Of a stretch of DNA of 64,000 nucleotides, positions 51,060 to 59,552 are shown piece after piece. The position numbers were made by a program, and so were the translations under genes. The stretch is from Ideonella_A intermedia_A (lineage in GTDB: Bacteria; Pseudomonadota; Gammaproteobacteria; Burkholderiales; Burkholderiaceae_C): positions 1 to 64,000 of the forward strand of contig CALRPU020000030.1 of NCBI GenBank assembly GCA_943370175.1, given 5' to 3'. A model generated the notes under the pieces. The model saw only the letters and a list, made by a program, of their open reading frames with translations. It made no database searches and had not been told where the DNA came from. The first letter of the stretch is position 1. Every line of letters begins with the position of its first letter.

Positions 51060-52040
51060 TCAGTCGCCCTTGAAGCCGGTGGCCTTGACCACGGCGGCCC
51101 AGCGCGGGGCCTCGGCGCGCACCATCCGCTCCGCGTCGGCGCGCGAGGTGCCGGTGACGGTGAAGCCGGCGTCGGTCAGCTTTTGCCGCACCTCGGGCGA
51201 GCGCACCGCGGCGGCCACCTGGGTGCTCAGCAGGTCCTGCACGGCGGCTGGCGTGCCCGCCGGAACGAACACCGCGAACCAGGCCGAAAAGTCGACCTTG
51301 GGCAGCCCGGCCTCGGTGAAGGTGGGCACGTCGGGCAGCAGCGGCGAGCGCGCGGGCGCGGTGGTGGCCAGGGCGCGCATCTTGCCGGCCTTGATCTGGG
51401 CGCTGCCCAGCGCGGTCGACACGAAGGCGGCCTGCACGTCACCGGCCACGATGGCGGTCACGGCGTCGCCGGTGGCACGGTAGTGGATGGGTTCGATCTT
51501 GAAGCCGCCCTGCTCGGCCAGCATTTCCGCGCCGAAGTGACCTGGCGTGCCGGCGCCAAAGGTGGCGAAATTGACGCGGTCGGCCTTCGCCTTGGACGCC
51601 TTGACGAAATCGGCCACGGTCTGCACCGGCGAGGAGGTCGGCACCACCAGCAGGAAGTCCGAGCGCACCACCTCGCTGAGCACCGCCAGCTCCTTCGCCG
51701 GGTCGTATGGCAGCTTGCTGAAGGCGGGTGGCGCGATGGCGATGGAGCCCACCTCGCCCAGCAGCAGCGTGTAGCCGTCGGCTGGCGACTTGGCCACCGC
51801 CTGCGTGGCAATTTGACCGCCGGCGCCGGCGCGGTTGTCGACCACCAGGTTCTGCTTGAGCTGCTCGCCCAGCTTCTGGCCCAGCAGGCGCGCCACCACG
51901 TCCGGTCCGGTGCCCGGCGGGAAGCCGACGATCAGCTTCAGCGGTTGCGCGGGAAAGGCCTGGGCCAGCGCCGCCAGCGGCGTGGCGGCAACAAGCAGGC
52001 TGGCGCTCAGGCCCAGCAAGGCGGTGCGGCGGGTGGTCAT
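51060..52040 (-). CDS. Bug-family tripartite tricarboxylate transporter binding protein
   Basis: A 326-aa periplasmic binding protein of the Bug/TctC family, abundant in Burkholderiales. The signal region has a Tat-like RR pair (MTTRRTALLGL) and ends AALAQ. The mature protein starts FPAQPLKLIVGFPPGTGPD, and NRAGAGGQIATQ and LPDVPTFTEAG are family marks. These proteins bind carboxylates for TctAB permeases or act as sensors; no TctAB gene is adjacent. ATG 52040 has GGAG eight bases upstream. Confidence 0.92.
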   Translation of the reverse strand: MTTRRTALLGLSASLLVAATPLAALAQAFPAQPLKLIVGFPPGTGPDVVARLLGQKLGEQLKQNLVVDNRAGAGGQIATQAVAKSPADGYTLLLGEVGSIAIAPPAFSKLPYDPAKELAVLSEVVRSDFLLVVPTSSPVQTVADFVKASKAKADRVNFATFGAGTPGHFGAEMLAEQGGFKIEPIHYRATGDAVTAIVAGDVQAAFVSTALGSAQIKAGKMRALATTAPARSPLLPDVPTFTEAGLPKVDFSAWFAVFVPAGTPAAVQDLLSTQVAAAVRSPEVRQKLTDAGFTVTGTSRADAERMVRAEAPRWAAVVKATGFKGD

Positions 52041-52190
52041 GCGGTGTCTCCGGTCCATTGGGGGCGCAGTGTGGGGCGGTGCGTGGCGCGCGGCTGTCAT
52101 CCGAGAAGGCGACACGCGGGGCCGCTTTGAAACGGGTGGGTTGGCCGGTCTTGGCGCGGGGCACAGCGCACGGTGGGCGGGCCGTCGCCT

Positions 52191-53024
52191 TCAGATGAAC
52201 TCGGCGAACAGTTCGCTCTTGAAGTGCAGCCCCAGCCGGTCGAAGGCGCGGGCGCGGTAGGTCTTGACCGTGGCCAGGCTCAGCCCCAGGTCGGCGGCGA
52301 TGCCATCGTAGCTCCAGCCGCGCAGCAGGCGCTCGCACACGTCCAGCTCGCGCTCGGTCAAGGCGGGGCAGCGGCGGGCCAGCGCGGACCGCCGTTCGGT
52401 CGGCGCCGCAGTCGGGCCGCGGGCGGTGGCGCTGGCGGGCGGCGCGGCGCTCAGGCTGACGTGGCGTTGCACCGTGCTCAGCAGCAGCGGAGCCAGGTCC
52501 GCCAGGCCGCTCACCTCGTCGTCGCTGAACGGGCCCTGGTGGTCGTGGTGGTAGAGGTTGACCGCCAGCAACGAGCCGTCGTCCTGGTGCTGCACCACCG
52601 ACAGCCGCTCCAGCACGCCGTGGCGGCGGTAGATGGCGTCGCGGTGGTCGGTGCTGGGGGCATCGTCGGCGTGCATGCGCAACAGCGCCGCCTGGGCGGC
52701 GCAGGCCGCGTCGAAGCTGCGGTCGCGTTGGTAGAGGCCGTCCAGGTAGGCGGCAAAGCATTGGCGGGTGGTGTCAGGCACGCCCCGGCTGGCGGACAGG
52801 TGCAGCACCGGCGGCCGGTCCGCCCAGCGCTGGTAAACCGCCCACGACGCGGCGCGCAGCGCAGTCCCGTGCAGGCCTTGCAGCGCCGCGCCCGCAAAGC
52901 CGGGCAGGCCGATTTGCGACACCACCGGCGCCATCGCCGCTGCCATGGTCGCGAACGGCGTGGCCGACGCCGGCCGGGCGGGCGGTTGGTCGGAGCGCGG
53001 CAGGGACAGCGGCCAGGTGTTCAT
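52191..53024 (-). CDS. LuxR-family transcriptional regulator
   Basis: A 277-aa protein with an N-terminal GAF-like or unclassified sensor half and a C-terminal LuxR helix-turn-helix (about residues 215-277): LTERELDVCERLLRGWSYDG and LGLSLATVKTYRARAF. No receiver domain is present. The start ATG 53024 follows a stretch of 14-bp direct repeats (53041-53096) that may be its operator. It is divergent from the DUF3237 gene and lies upstream of a Bug gene on the same strand, either of which could be its target. Confidence 0.85.
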   Translation of the reverse strand: MNTWPLSLPRSDQPPARPASATPFATMAAAMAPVVSQIGLPGFAGAALQGLHGTALRAASWAVYQRWADRPPVLHLSASRGVPDTTRQCFAAYLDGLYQRDRSFDAACAAQAALLRMHADDAPSTDHRDAIYRRHGVLERLSVVQHQDDGSLLAVNLYHHDHQGPFSDDEVSGLADLAPLLLSTVQRHVSLSAAPPASATARGPTAAPTERRSALARRCPALTERELDVCERLLRGWSYDGIAADLGLSLATVKTYRARAFDRLGLHFKSELFAEFI

Positions 53025-53040
53025 GGCGGGAGCAGGCGGG

Positions 53041-53096
53041 GTGAACAGGCGGAGGTGAACAGGCTTGGATGAACAGGCTTGGATGAACAGCGCGAA
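53041..53096. repeat. Four 14-bp tandem repeats upstream of the LuxR gene
   Basis: The core TGAACAG occurs at 53042, 53056, 53070 and 53084, exactly 14 bases apart, with the fuller unit TGAACAGGCTTGGA in the later copies. The array starts 17 bases upstream of the LuxR start codon. Confidence 0.85.
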
Positions 53097-53287
53097 CCGG
53101 GCGCCCGTGGCGCGCGACATCGGCGTGTGCTGCGCGCCTGGCCACGGCGTCATCCTCTGGGATGACCCGCCGCGGCCGCCGCAGCGGGCACGCTGTCGGT
53201 TGGATCCTAGTTCGACCTCGGCGGCTGTCCATCCCGACTCACCCGCCCTCGGCGCCTCGCCGGCGCCCCATCCCGTCCCCACCCACG

Positions 53288-53821
53288 ATGACCCCCAACG
53301 CCCCGCCGGCTTCCGCCCCCCTCCCCGACACCCCCGGCCACGCCGCGTCCTTCCGCCTGCCGCCGCCGCCCGCCCTGGTGCCGATGGCCCAGGTGCGCTG
53401 CGAGGTGTCGCCGTTGGTCAGCCTGGGCGCGGCGCCCGCCGGTGAACGGCGCTTCGTGCCGCTGCGAGGCGGGCGCGTCGACGGGCCGGAGCTGAGCGGC
53501 CACATCGTCGAAGGGGGCGTCGACTGGCAATGGCAACGCAGCGACGGTGCACTGGAAATCGCCGCCCACTATGTGATCGCGTTGGACCACGGCGCCGGCT
53601 TGGTCGAGGTGCGCAGCGACGGCCTGCGCCACGGGCCGGCCGAGGTGATGGCGGCACTGGGCCGCGGCGAACGCGTGCCGCGCGCGACCTACTTTTTTCG
53701 CACGCTGATGCGGTTCACCACCGGCGCACCGGGCTGGCTGCACCTGAACAAGGTCATGGCGATCGCCTGCGGCGAGCGGCAGGCCGACGCGGTGGTGCTA
53801 GACGTCTACCGCCTGAGCTGA
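53288..53821 (+). CDS. DUF3237 family protein
   Basis: A 177-aa protein of the DUF3237 family, with a beta-barrel-like fold. Marks are PLVSLGAAPAGERRFVPLRG, DWQWQRSDGALEIAAHYVI and TGAPGWLHLNKVMAIACG. The first ~30 residues are Pro/Ala-rich. Function is unknown, but the family often occurs beside Bug proteins and catabolic genes, as here. Divergent from the LuxR gene. Confidence 0.87.
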   Translation: MTPNAPPASAPLPDTPGHAASFRLPPPPALVPMAQVRCEVSPLVSLGAAPAGERRFVPLRGGRVDGPELSGHIVEGGVDWQWQRSDGALEIAAHYVIALDHGAGLVEVRSDGLRHGPAEVMAALGRGERVPRATYFFRTLMRFTTGAPGWLHLNKVMAIACGERQADAVVLDVYRLS

Positions 53822-53929
53822 CGCCGTCGGGGGCGCCCTTCTCGTTGACGCGGTGCCGTGAGGATGCGCCCCGGTGGCGTGGTGGGGTCGCGCCGCGCGG
53901 CCGGGGTGTTGGCCCGCGGCACCGGCGGG

Positions 53930-54262
53930 TCAGGCGGCCATTCGGCGCACCTTGTCGATGGCCGCGCGCGCCAGTTGTTCGGTCGACAGCGACTGCGACA
54001 GCGGTGACCGGCACAGGCCGGCGTGCTCGTAGTGCAGGTTTTCGTAGAGCTCGGCCGTGGCCGGGAAGTGGCGCAGCACGAACTCGAAGGCCTCGTCCGG
54101 GTCGACCCGCTGCAATTCGGCCACGAGGTGCGACACCACCGAGCGGTGCTGGTCGGCGTTCAGTGCCGCGTTGGGCGGCGACTCCAGGTGCTGCAAGAGG
54201 TTGGACAAGGTGACCAGAACGCGCAGGCGCTCGGGCAACTGGACGGTCTTGGTGGCTTCCAT
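53930..54262 (-). CDS. Small conserved-looking hypothetical protein
   Basis: A 110-aa, largely helical, acidic protein beginning MEATKTVQLPERLRVLV. No signal peptide or membrane segment. The tail LSTEQLARAAIDKVRRMAA looks like an amphipathic helix. I do not recognise the family. Position between the DUF3237 and Bug genes gives no clear hint. Confidence 0.65.
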   Translation of the reverse strand: MEATKTVQLPERLRVLVTLSNLLQHLESPPNAALNADQHRSVVSHLVAELQRVDPDEAFEFVLRHFPATAELYENLHYEHAGLCRSPLSQSLSTEQLARAAIDKVRRMAA

Positions 54263-54353
54263 GAGTTCACTCCGGGCGGTGATCCGCCGACATCACGATG
54301 CCCAGAACATGAGGCCGTGTGCAGGCGATTCAAGCGCGGCGCGACCGCGCCCC

Positions 54354-55367
54354 TCACTGCGCCACGAAGCCGCTTGCCTTGATGATGCGCGCCCAGGTGG
54401 CGGTGTAGGCCCGCTCGCGCTGGCCGAGCTGGTCGCCGCTCATCGCGCCCACGGTCAGGCCCATGGCGGTCAGGCGGTCGTGCACGGCCGGCTTGGCGAC
54501 CACCTTGGCCACCGCGGCGGCAAACTGGTCCAGCGTGGCCTTGGGCGTGCCGGCGGGGGCGAACAGGCCGTAGTAGGGCACGTCCTCGAAGCCCGCCAGG
54601 CCCAGCTCGGCGAAGGTGGGCACGTCCGGCATCACCGCCTGGCGGGTGCCGCCCAGCACAGCCACCACCCGGACCTTGCCATTCTTGTGGTTGTCGATGA
54701 AGTCGGGGATCGAGCCCACGCCGGCGCTGATCTGGTTGCCCAGCATGTCGCCGATCATCGGGGCGCTGCCGCGGTACGGCGCGGCCACCAGGTCGAGCTT
54801 GTACTTCTCGCCGATCAGCTTGACCAGGAATTCCGGCACCGAGGCTGGCGCCGGCACGCCCACCGCGCCCTTGCCGCCGCCGCTGCCGCGCACCCAGCCC
54901 ACGTAGTCGTTGAAGCCCGCCGCGGGCGTGCCGCCCGACACCGCGAAGGCATTGACGAAGGTGGCAAAGCCGGCGGCGGGGGCGAAGTCGCGTGCCGGGT
55001 CGAAGCCCGGGTTCTTGACGACCTGCGGCAGGATCGACACGGTGTGGTCGTGGGTCAGAAAGTACACGCTGCCGTCGGCCGGCGAGGCCTTGAGCTGCTG
55101 GGCGGCCAGCTGGCCGCCCGCGCCGGGTTTGTTCTCGACGATCACCGTGGCGCCCAGTTCGTCCTTCAGCTGCTCGGCCAGCACGCGGGCGATGGCGTCG
55201 GTGCCGCCGCCGGCCGGAAAGCCCACCAGGATCTTGATGGTCTTGCCGGCTTGTGCGTGGGCGGCGCCGGGCGCGGTCAGCGCGGCCAGCGGCGCGCACA
55301 AGGCCAGGCCGGTGGCCACGGTGGTGGACAGCAGGCGGCGGCGAAGGGCGAAGGGGCGGTTCGGCAT
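54354..55367 (-). CDS. Bug-family tripartite tricarboxylate transporter binding protein (second)
   Basis: A 337-aa periplasmic binding protein, second Bug/TctC paralogue in the window. Signal peptide to about AAHAQ; mature part IKILVGFPAGGGTD, ENKPGAGGQLAAQQ and MPDVPTFAELG. It differs from the first copy in having a HDHTVS loop at the ligand mouth, so it probably binds another carboxylate. No permease genes are adjacent. Confidence 0.92.
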   Translation of the reverse strand: MPNRPFALRRRLLSTTVATGLALCAPLAALTAPGAAHAQAGKTIKILVGFPAGGGTDAIARVLAEQLKDELGATVIVENKPGAGGQLAAQQLKASPADGSVYFLTHDHTVSILPQVVKNPGFDPARDFAPAAGFATFVNAFAVSGGTPAAGFNDYVGWVRGSGGGKGAVGVPAPASVPEFLVKLIGEKYKLDLVAAPYRGSAPMIGDMLGNQISAGVGSIPDFIDNHKNGKVRVVAVLGGTRQAVMPDVPTFAELGLAGFEDVPYYGLFAPAGTPKATLDQFAAAVAKVVAKPAVHDRLTAMGLTVGAMSGDQLGQRERAYTATWARIIKASGFVAQ

Positions 55368-55439
55368 GGGCAGGTCCTGTGGGGGGAGGGGGAGGGCGAG
55401 GGGGAGCGGGGAAAAACAAGGAGGGCGGCGCGGCGCCGT

Positions 55440-55691
55440 TCAGCCGCGGCGTTGCTCGCGCAGCATGAAGAGGTACAGGCTTTCCACCTTTTCACGGGCC
55501 CAGGGCGTCTTGCGCAGCAGCTTCAGGCTGGACTTGACGCTGGGATCGGTGCTGAAGCAGCGCAGCGGGATGCGCTCGGCAAGCCCTGGCCAGCCGTAGT
55601 GGTCGACCAGGGCGGTGACGATGTGTTCCAGCGTCAGGCCGTGCAAGGGGTTGCGCGGCTGGTGGGGGGCGGGCGTGGCCGGGTCGGTCAT
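55440..55691 (-). CDS. VF530-family DNA-binding protein
   Basis: An 83-aa protein of the VF530 (DUF2132) family, compact and helical: NPLHGLTLEHIVTALVDHYG, CFSTDPSVKSSLKLLRKTPWAR and EKVESLYLFM. The structure-based proposal of DNA binding comes from the Vibrio fischeri member; the function is otherwise unknown. ATG 55691 starts the conserved region. Confidence 0.88.
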   Translation of the reverse strand: MTDPATPAPHQPRNPLHGLTLEHIVTALVDHYGWPGLAERIPLRCFSTDPSVKSSLKLLRKTPWAREKVESLYLFMLREQRRG

Positions 55692-55752
55692 GCCCGCATT
55701 TTGCGCGGAGACGTCTCGGTGGCGGCCCGGTGGCGGCCCGGTGGCACCCCGC

Positions 55753-57081
55753 TCAGGCGGTGGCCATCCGCGCGCCTGCGCGGGCCTGGGGCAGGCCGGC
55801 CTCGCCGTAGAAGCCAAAGTCCAGCGCCGGGCGGCGCCCGCTCATCAGTTCGGCCAGCGCCCGGCCCGAGCCCGCGCCGTGCGTCCAGCCCAGCGTGCCG
55901 TGCCCGGCGTTGACCCACAGGTTGCCCACCGGGCTGCGCCCGATGTACGGGATGTTGGTGGGCGTGCTCGGCCGCAGGCCCGCCCAGAAGTTGGGCTGGG
56001 TGGTGTCCGCCACGCCGGGGAACAATTCGTCGTAGCGTTGGATGAGCGCCTGGCAGCGCACGCGGGCGGTCGGGGTGTCCAGGCGCGTGTCGTAGCCCGC
56101 GAGCTCGGCGGTGCCGGCGATGCGCACCTCGTCGCCCAGGCGGCTGATGGCGATCTTGCGGGCGTCGTCGATCATGCTGACCACGCTGGCGTCGCTCGGG
56201 CGCTTCAGCTTCAACGTGGCCGAATAGCCCTTGGCGGGGTAGATGTTCAAGCACACGCCGCGGTGGCCGAAGGCCTGCCGCAGCAGCGGGGCGGTGTGGC
56301 TGCCCATCGCGGCCACGAACTGGTCGGCGCTCAGGGTCTTGCGCATGCGCGTGGTCTGGTCGATCACGGTGACCGACTCGACCGCTTGACCGGCCGAGGC
56401 GAACCCGGCGATGTCGTGCCCGTACAAGAACGTGGCGCCGCGCGCGGCGCAGCGTTCGGCCAATTCCTGAGTGAAGACGCGGGCGTCGCCGGACTCGTCG
56501 CTGGGCGTGTAGGTGCCGCCCGCAATGTGCGGGCCGTGCTGGCGCAGGGCCGGCTCGACGGCCAGCACCTCGTCGCGGCTGAGCACGCGTCGGTCCACGC
56601 CATGCCGGCGCATCAACTCGGCCCCGGCAGCGCCGGCGTCCAGGTCCCGCTGGCTGCTGAAGAAATGCAGGATGCCGCGCTCGACCCGGTGGTAATCGAT
56701 GCCGGTCTGAGCCACCAGCGCCTTCAGCGACTCGTGGCTGTAGCGACCCAGCGCCACCAGTTGCTGCACGTTGCGCTCGAAGGCGCTGTCGGTGCATTGC
56801 GTGAGAAAGCTCAGGCCCCAGCGCCACTGGTGCGGGTCCAGCTTGGGACGGAACAGCAATGGCGAGTCGTCGCGCAGCAGCCACTTGGCCACCTTGAACG
56901 GGGCGCCGGCGTTGGCCCAGGGCTCACAAAAGCTGACCGAGATCTGCGCGCCGTTGGCGAAACTGGTTTCCAGCGCCGCGTTCGGCTGGCGGTCGACGAC
57001 CGTCACCTCGTGGCCTTCCTCCAGCAAATACCAGGCGGTGCTGATGCCGATGATGCCGGCGCCGAGAACGATGACCTTCAT
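55753..57081 (-). CDS. dadA: D-amino acid dehydrogenase
   Basis: A 442-aa FAD-dependent dehydrogenase that oxidises D-amino acids (notably D-alanine) to 2-oxoacids, passing electrons to the respiratory chain at the inner membrane. The dinucleotide-binding motif VLGAGIIGISTAWYL begins at residue ~4; SFANGAQISVS follows, and GHGTLGWTHGAGSGRALAEL near residue 395 is the C-terminal FAD motif. ATG 57081 has AAGGAG upstream. No alanine racemase (dadX) follows. It is divergent from an ArgP-like LysR regulator (133 bases), which is probably its regulator. Confidence 0.93.
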   Translation of the reverse strand: MKVIVLGAGIIGISTAWYLLEEGHEVTVVDRQPNAALETSFANGAQISVSFCEPWANAGAPFKVAKWLLRDDSPLLFRPKLDPHQWRWGLSFLTQCTDSAFERNVQQLVALGRYSHESLKALVAQTGIDYHRVERGILHFFSSQRDLDAGAAGAELMRRHGVDRRVLSRDEVLAVEPALRQHGPHIAGGTYTPSDESGDARVFTQELAERCAARGATFLYGHDIAGFASAGQAVESVTVIDQTTRMRKTLSADQFVAAMGSHTAPLLRQAFGHRGVCLNIYPAKGYSATLKLKRPSDASVVSMIDDARKIAISRLGDEVRIAGTAELAGYDTRLDTPTARVRCQALIQRYDELFPGVADTTQPNFWAGLRPSTPTNIPYIGRSPVGNLWVNAGHGTLGWTHGAGSGRALAELMSGRRPALDFGFYGEAGLPQARAGARMATA

Positions 57082-57214
57082 GGGAACTCCTTCATGTCGA
57101 ACCACCGGCCGCAGGCCGCGGCACCGGTTGAAACACTGCAGGCACGAATTGTTCCCACCGCCCGCGTGATTGTGAAGATGGATTCATGGAAGTCTCATTA
57201 CATTAGCCGCACTG

Positions 57215-58168
57215 ATGTTCGACTTCGACCCCTTCGCCCTCGACACCTTGGCTGCGCTGGCCGATGAGGGCAGCTTCGAGCGCGCCGCCCAGCGGCTGTT
57301 GGTCACGCAGTCGGCGGTGTCGCAGCGCCTGCGCGGTCTGGAGGTGCGGGTCGGGCAGCCGCTGGTGGTGCGCTCGCGGCCGTTGCGGCTGACCGACGCC
57401 GGCAAGCGCCTGCTGCGCCTGGCGCGCCAGACGCAGGCCTTGCACGCCGAGGCGGGGCGCGACCTGGGGCTGGACCAGGGCGCCGCGGCGCGCCAGACCA
57501 GTGCGCCGGTGCGCATCGCCGTCAACGCCGACAGCCTTGCCACCTGGGTGCTGCCCGCGCTGGACGCCCTGGTGCAGGGCGGCCTGTCGCTGGAACTCGT
57601 GGTCGACGACCAGGACTTCACCCACGACTGGCTGCGCGAGGGCGCGGTGCTCGGCTGCGTCAGCACCGTCAGCCAGGCCCTGCGCGGCTGCCAGGTGATG
57701 CCGCTGGGGGTGATGCCCTACATCGCCGTGGCCAGCCCGGCTTTCATCGCGCGGTGGCTGCCGGCGGGGCTGGACCGGCACGGCTTCAGCCAGCTGCCAT
57801 TTCTGGTGTTCAACCGCAAGGACGACATGCAGCAGCAGTGGGTCAGTGCCGCGTTCGGCGTTCGCCAGCCCCGGCTGCGTGAGCGCTTCGTGCCGTCCAG
57901 CGACGCCTGTGTGCGCGCGGCCTGCATGGGTTGGGGCATCGGCGTGCTGCCGGAAATGCAGGTGCGCTCGCTGCTGGCCCTGGGCGAACTGGTGGTGCTG
58001 CACCCCACCGTGCGGGTGCCGGTGGCGTTGCATTGGCACGCGTGGCGGCTGGGGGCCGACGCGCCGCCCGCGGCGGACGGCCCGCCCGCGGGCGGGCAGG
58101 GCGCGCTGGCACAGATCGGCCTTGCACTGGCCGGCGGGGCCCGCCATGCGCTGGAGCCTGCCCGCTGA
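57215..58168 (+). CDS. argP: LysR-family regulator, ArgP/IciA type
   Basis: A 317-aa LysR protein of the ArgP branch. The reading helix region is ERAAQRLLVTQSAVSQRLRG, followed by GQPLVVRSRPLRLTDAG. ArgP usually responds to arginine or lysine and controls exporters (argO/lysE). Here it is divergent from dadA, so its effector may be a D- or L-amino acid. The C-terminal ~20 residues are Gly/Ala-rich. The small membrane-protein gene lies just downstream on the other strand. Confidence 0.85.
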   Translation: MFDFDPFALDTLAALADEGSFERAAQRLLVTQSAVSQRLRGLEVRVGQPLVVRSRPLRLTDAGKRLLRLARQTQALHAEAGRDLGLDQGAAARQTSAPVRIAVNADSLATWVLPALDALVQGGLSLELVVDDQDFTHDWLREGAVLGCVSTVSQALRGCQVMPLGVMPYIAVASPAFIARWLPAGLDRHGFSQLPFLVFNRKDDMQQQWVSAAFGVRQPRLRERFVPSSDACVRAACMGWGIGVLPEMQVRSLLALGELVVLHPTVRVPVALHWHAWRLGADAPPAADGPPAGGQGALAQIGLALAGGARHALEPAR

Positions 58169-58210
58169 GCGGGGGCGCTGGGCGGCTGGCCACGCCCGCG
58201 GGCAGGGCGC

Positions 58211-58303
58211 TCAGGTCAGTGGCTGTAGGCCCAGCCAGAGCGCGCTGACGAGTGACAAGGCGATGATGCTGGTGACGAGGGCGGCCGGGTGGCTGACTTT
58301 CAT
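58211..58303 (-). CDS. 30-aa single-pass membrane protein
   Basis: A short frame, MKVSHPAALVTSII through LGLQPLT, with one hydrophobic helix of about 19 residues. GGGGAG lies six bases upstream of ATG 58303, a strong ribosome-binding site, which supports translation. An ATG two codons earlier overlaps that site and is less likely. It is not a family I know. It could be a small membrane regulator or stress protein. Confidence 0.55.
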   Translation of the reverse strand: MKVSHPAALVTSIIALSLVSALWLGLQPLT

Positions 58304-58405
58304 GGTCATCTCCCCAAGGTGCACCGGTGTGGGGCCGGTGGTTGGCTGATGGACGACGTGCATGCATGCACTGGGCCACACCATGGCGCGAACCCAACGC
58401 AAACG

Positions 58406-58426
58406 GGCAAATTTTCACTTTTTGCC
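58406..58426. promoter_or_regulatory. Inverted repeat in an AT-rich patch
   Basis: GGCAAA, nine bases, TTTGCC. It sits in a locally AT-rich stretch (58401-58450) in otherwise GC-rich DNA. CACTTTTT occurs twice, at 58416 and 58437, 21 bases (two helical turns) apart. It lies between the 30-aa gene and the 72-aa gene and may be the operator for either. Confidence 0.5.
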
Positions 58427-58584
58427 GATTTGCTTGCACTTTTTCACCGAACTTGGCGGCGTCCTTCGACACCATCGCCAAGTGCGGCAGGGCTGAAGAG
58501 CCCATGGTGTCGCGCTCAAGTCGGCGTCGATCGCGCCGAGATCCCCTCAGGACCCGGTCGGGTTCGTCCTGCAAGGAGCAAGGC

Positions 58585-58803
58585 ATGTGGCGCACAGGGT
58601 GGAGATGGTTCACGACCTTGGGACGCCGTCCGGCGGGCCCCCGCCGCCGGCGCGGCACCGAAGACGCGGCCGACATGGGCATCGACATCGGGCTGGACGC
58701 CAGCCTGGCCCTGCTCAGCCGCCAACGCGACCCCAGCGGCGAGCCGCTGCGCCCAACGATGGGGCACCCGGCGGGCCGCGACACCCGCGCCAGCGCGCTG
58801 TGA
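58585..58803 (+). CDS. Small hypothetical protein (72 aa)
   Basis: A 72-aa frame with a good ribosome-binding site (AAGGAG six bases upstream of ATG 58585). The N-terminus is Trp/Arg-rich (MWRTGWRWFTTLG), followed by basic residues, then MGIDIGLDASLALLSRQ and a polar tail. No known family. Translation is plausible because of the ribosome-binding site; the function is unknown. Confidence 0.5.
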   Translation: MWRTGWRWFTTLGRRPAGPRRRRGTEDAADMGIDIGLDASLALLSRQRDPSGEPLRPTMGHPAGRDTRASAL

Positions 58804-58832
58804 TTGGTGGGCGCAAGGCGGGCGCCCGGTGC

Positions 58833-58846
58833 GAACTGATGAGTTC
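58833..58846. promoter_or_regulatory. Dyad upstream of the TetR gene
   Basis: GAACT, four bases, AGTTC. It sits 18 bases before the -35 of the TetR promoter and is a candidate operator for autoregulation. Confidence 0.45.
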
Positions 58847-58863
58847 GATTGGTGACTGATCCG

Positions 58864-58891
58864 TTCAATTTGCAGTCCCCGCGTCTACAAT
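58864..58891 (+). promoter_or_regulatory. TetR-gene promoter, probably leaderless
   Basis: TTCAAT (58864-58869), a 16-base spacer and TACAAT (58886-58891). The start codon at 58898 is only six bases after the -10, so transcription should begin at or next to the ATG, and no ribosome-binding site is present. Confidence 0.55.
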
Positions 58892-58897
58892 GCGCGG

Positions 58898-59515
58898 ATG
58901 GCAAAGGTGTCGTTCCGTGAGCAGGTGCTTCAAGCGCGCGAAGAGGCCATCGTCTCGTCGGTGAACCGTCTGCTGGCTGAAAAAGGCTTCGACGTCATGA
59001 CGGTCGACGAAGTGGCGGCCGACGTCGGCATCGCCAAAGCCAGCCTCTACAAGCACTTCACCTCCAAGGAAGAGCTCGCCGCCGCGGCGATGATCCGCGT
59101 GCTCGACCGGGCGCTGGCGCACATCGGCGCGCTCGAAGCCGACCCCCGCGACGCCGACCCGGCCCACGCCCTGCACCAGTTGAAATCGGTGGCCACCTGG
59201 ACCATGCAGGTGCAGCTCGCCGGCGAGATGCCCTCGCTGCCCGCGCAAAATTCGACGCTGCGCTTGGCGCTGCTCGAGAACACCGACTACATGAACCGGC
59301 TGATGGAAGTCAGCGAGAAGCTGGGGCGCTGGATCACCGCGGCGCAAGCCGCCGGGCAGGTCAACCCGGCGCTGCCCTCGGAGCTGGTGCTGTACACCTT
59401 GTTTGCACGGGCCTGTGACCCGGTGCTGGGCCTGCTGAAGGCCGGCGGCCAGTACAGCAACGACCAGATCATTGCCATGCTGCTCGACACCTGCTTCAAC
59501 GGCCTGCGGGCGTGA
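58898..59515 (+). CDS. TetR-family transcriptional regulator
   Basis: A 205-aa TetR/AcrR-type repressor. The helix-turn-helix is in VDEVAADVGIAKASLYKHFT (residues ~36-55). The C-terminal domain is large and helical and resembles TetR_C branches of unknown ligand. The promoter ends at the start codon, pointing to a leaderless mRNA. No efflux or catabolic target is adjacent; the uspA gene lies downstream in convergent orientation. Confidence 0.9.
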   Translation: MAKVSFREQVLQAREEAIVSSVNRLLAEKGFDVMTVDEVAADVGIAKASLYKHFTSKEELAAAAMIRVLDRALAHIGALEADPRDADPAHALHQLKSVATWTMQVQLAGEMPSLPAQNSTLRLALLENTDYMNRLMEVSEKLGRWITAAQAAGQVNPALPSELVLYTLFARACDPVLGLLKAGGQYSNDQIIAMLLDTCFNGLRA

Positions 59516-59552
59516 GCCAGGCGCGCCGGGTGGCGCGCGGCACGGCGCTGCC

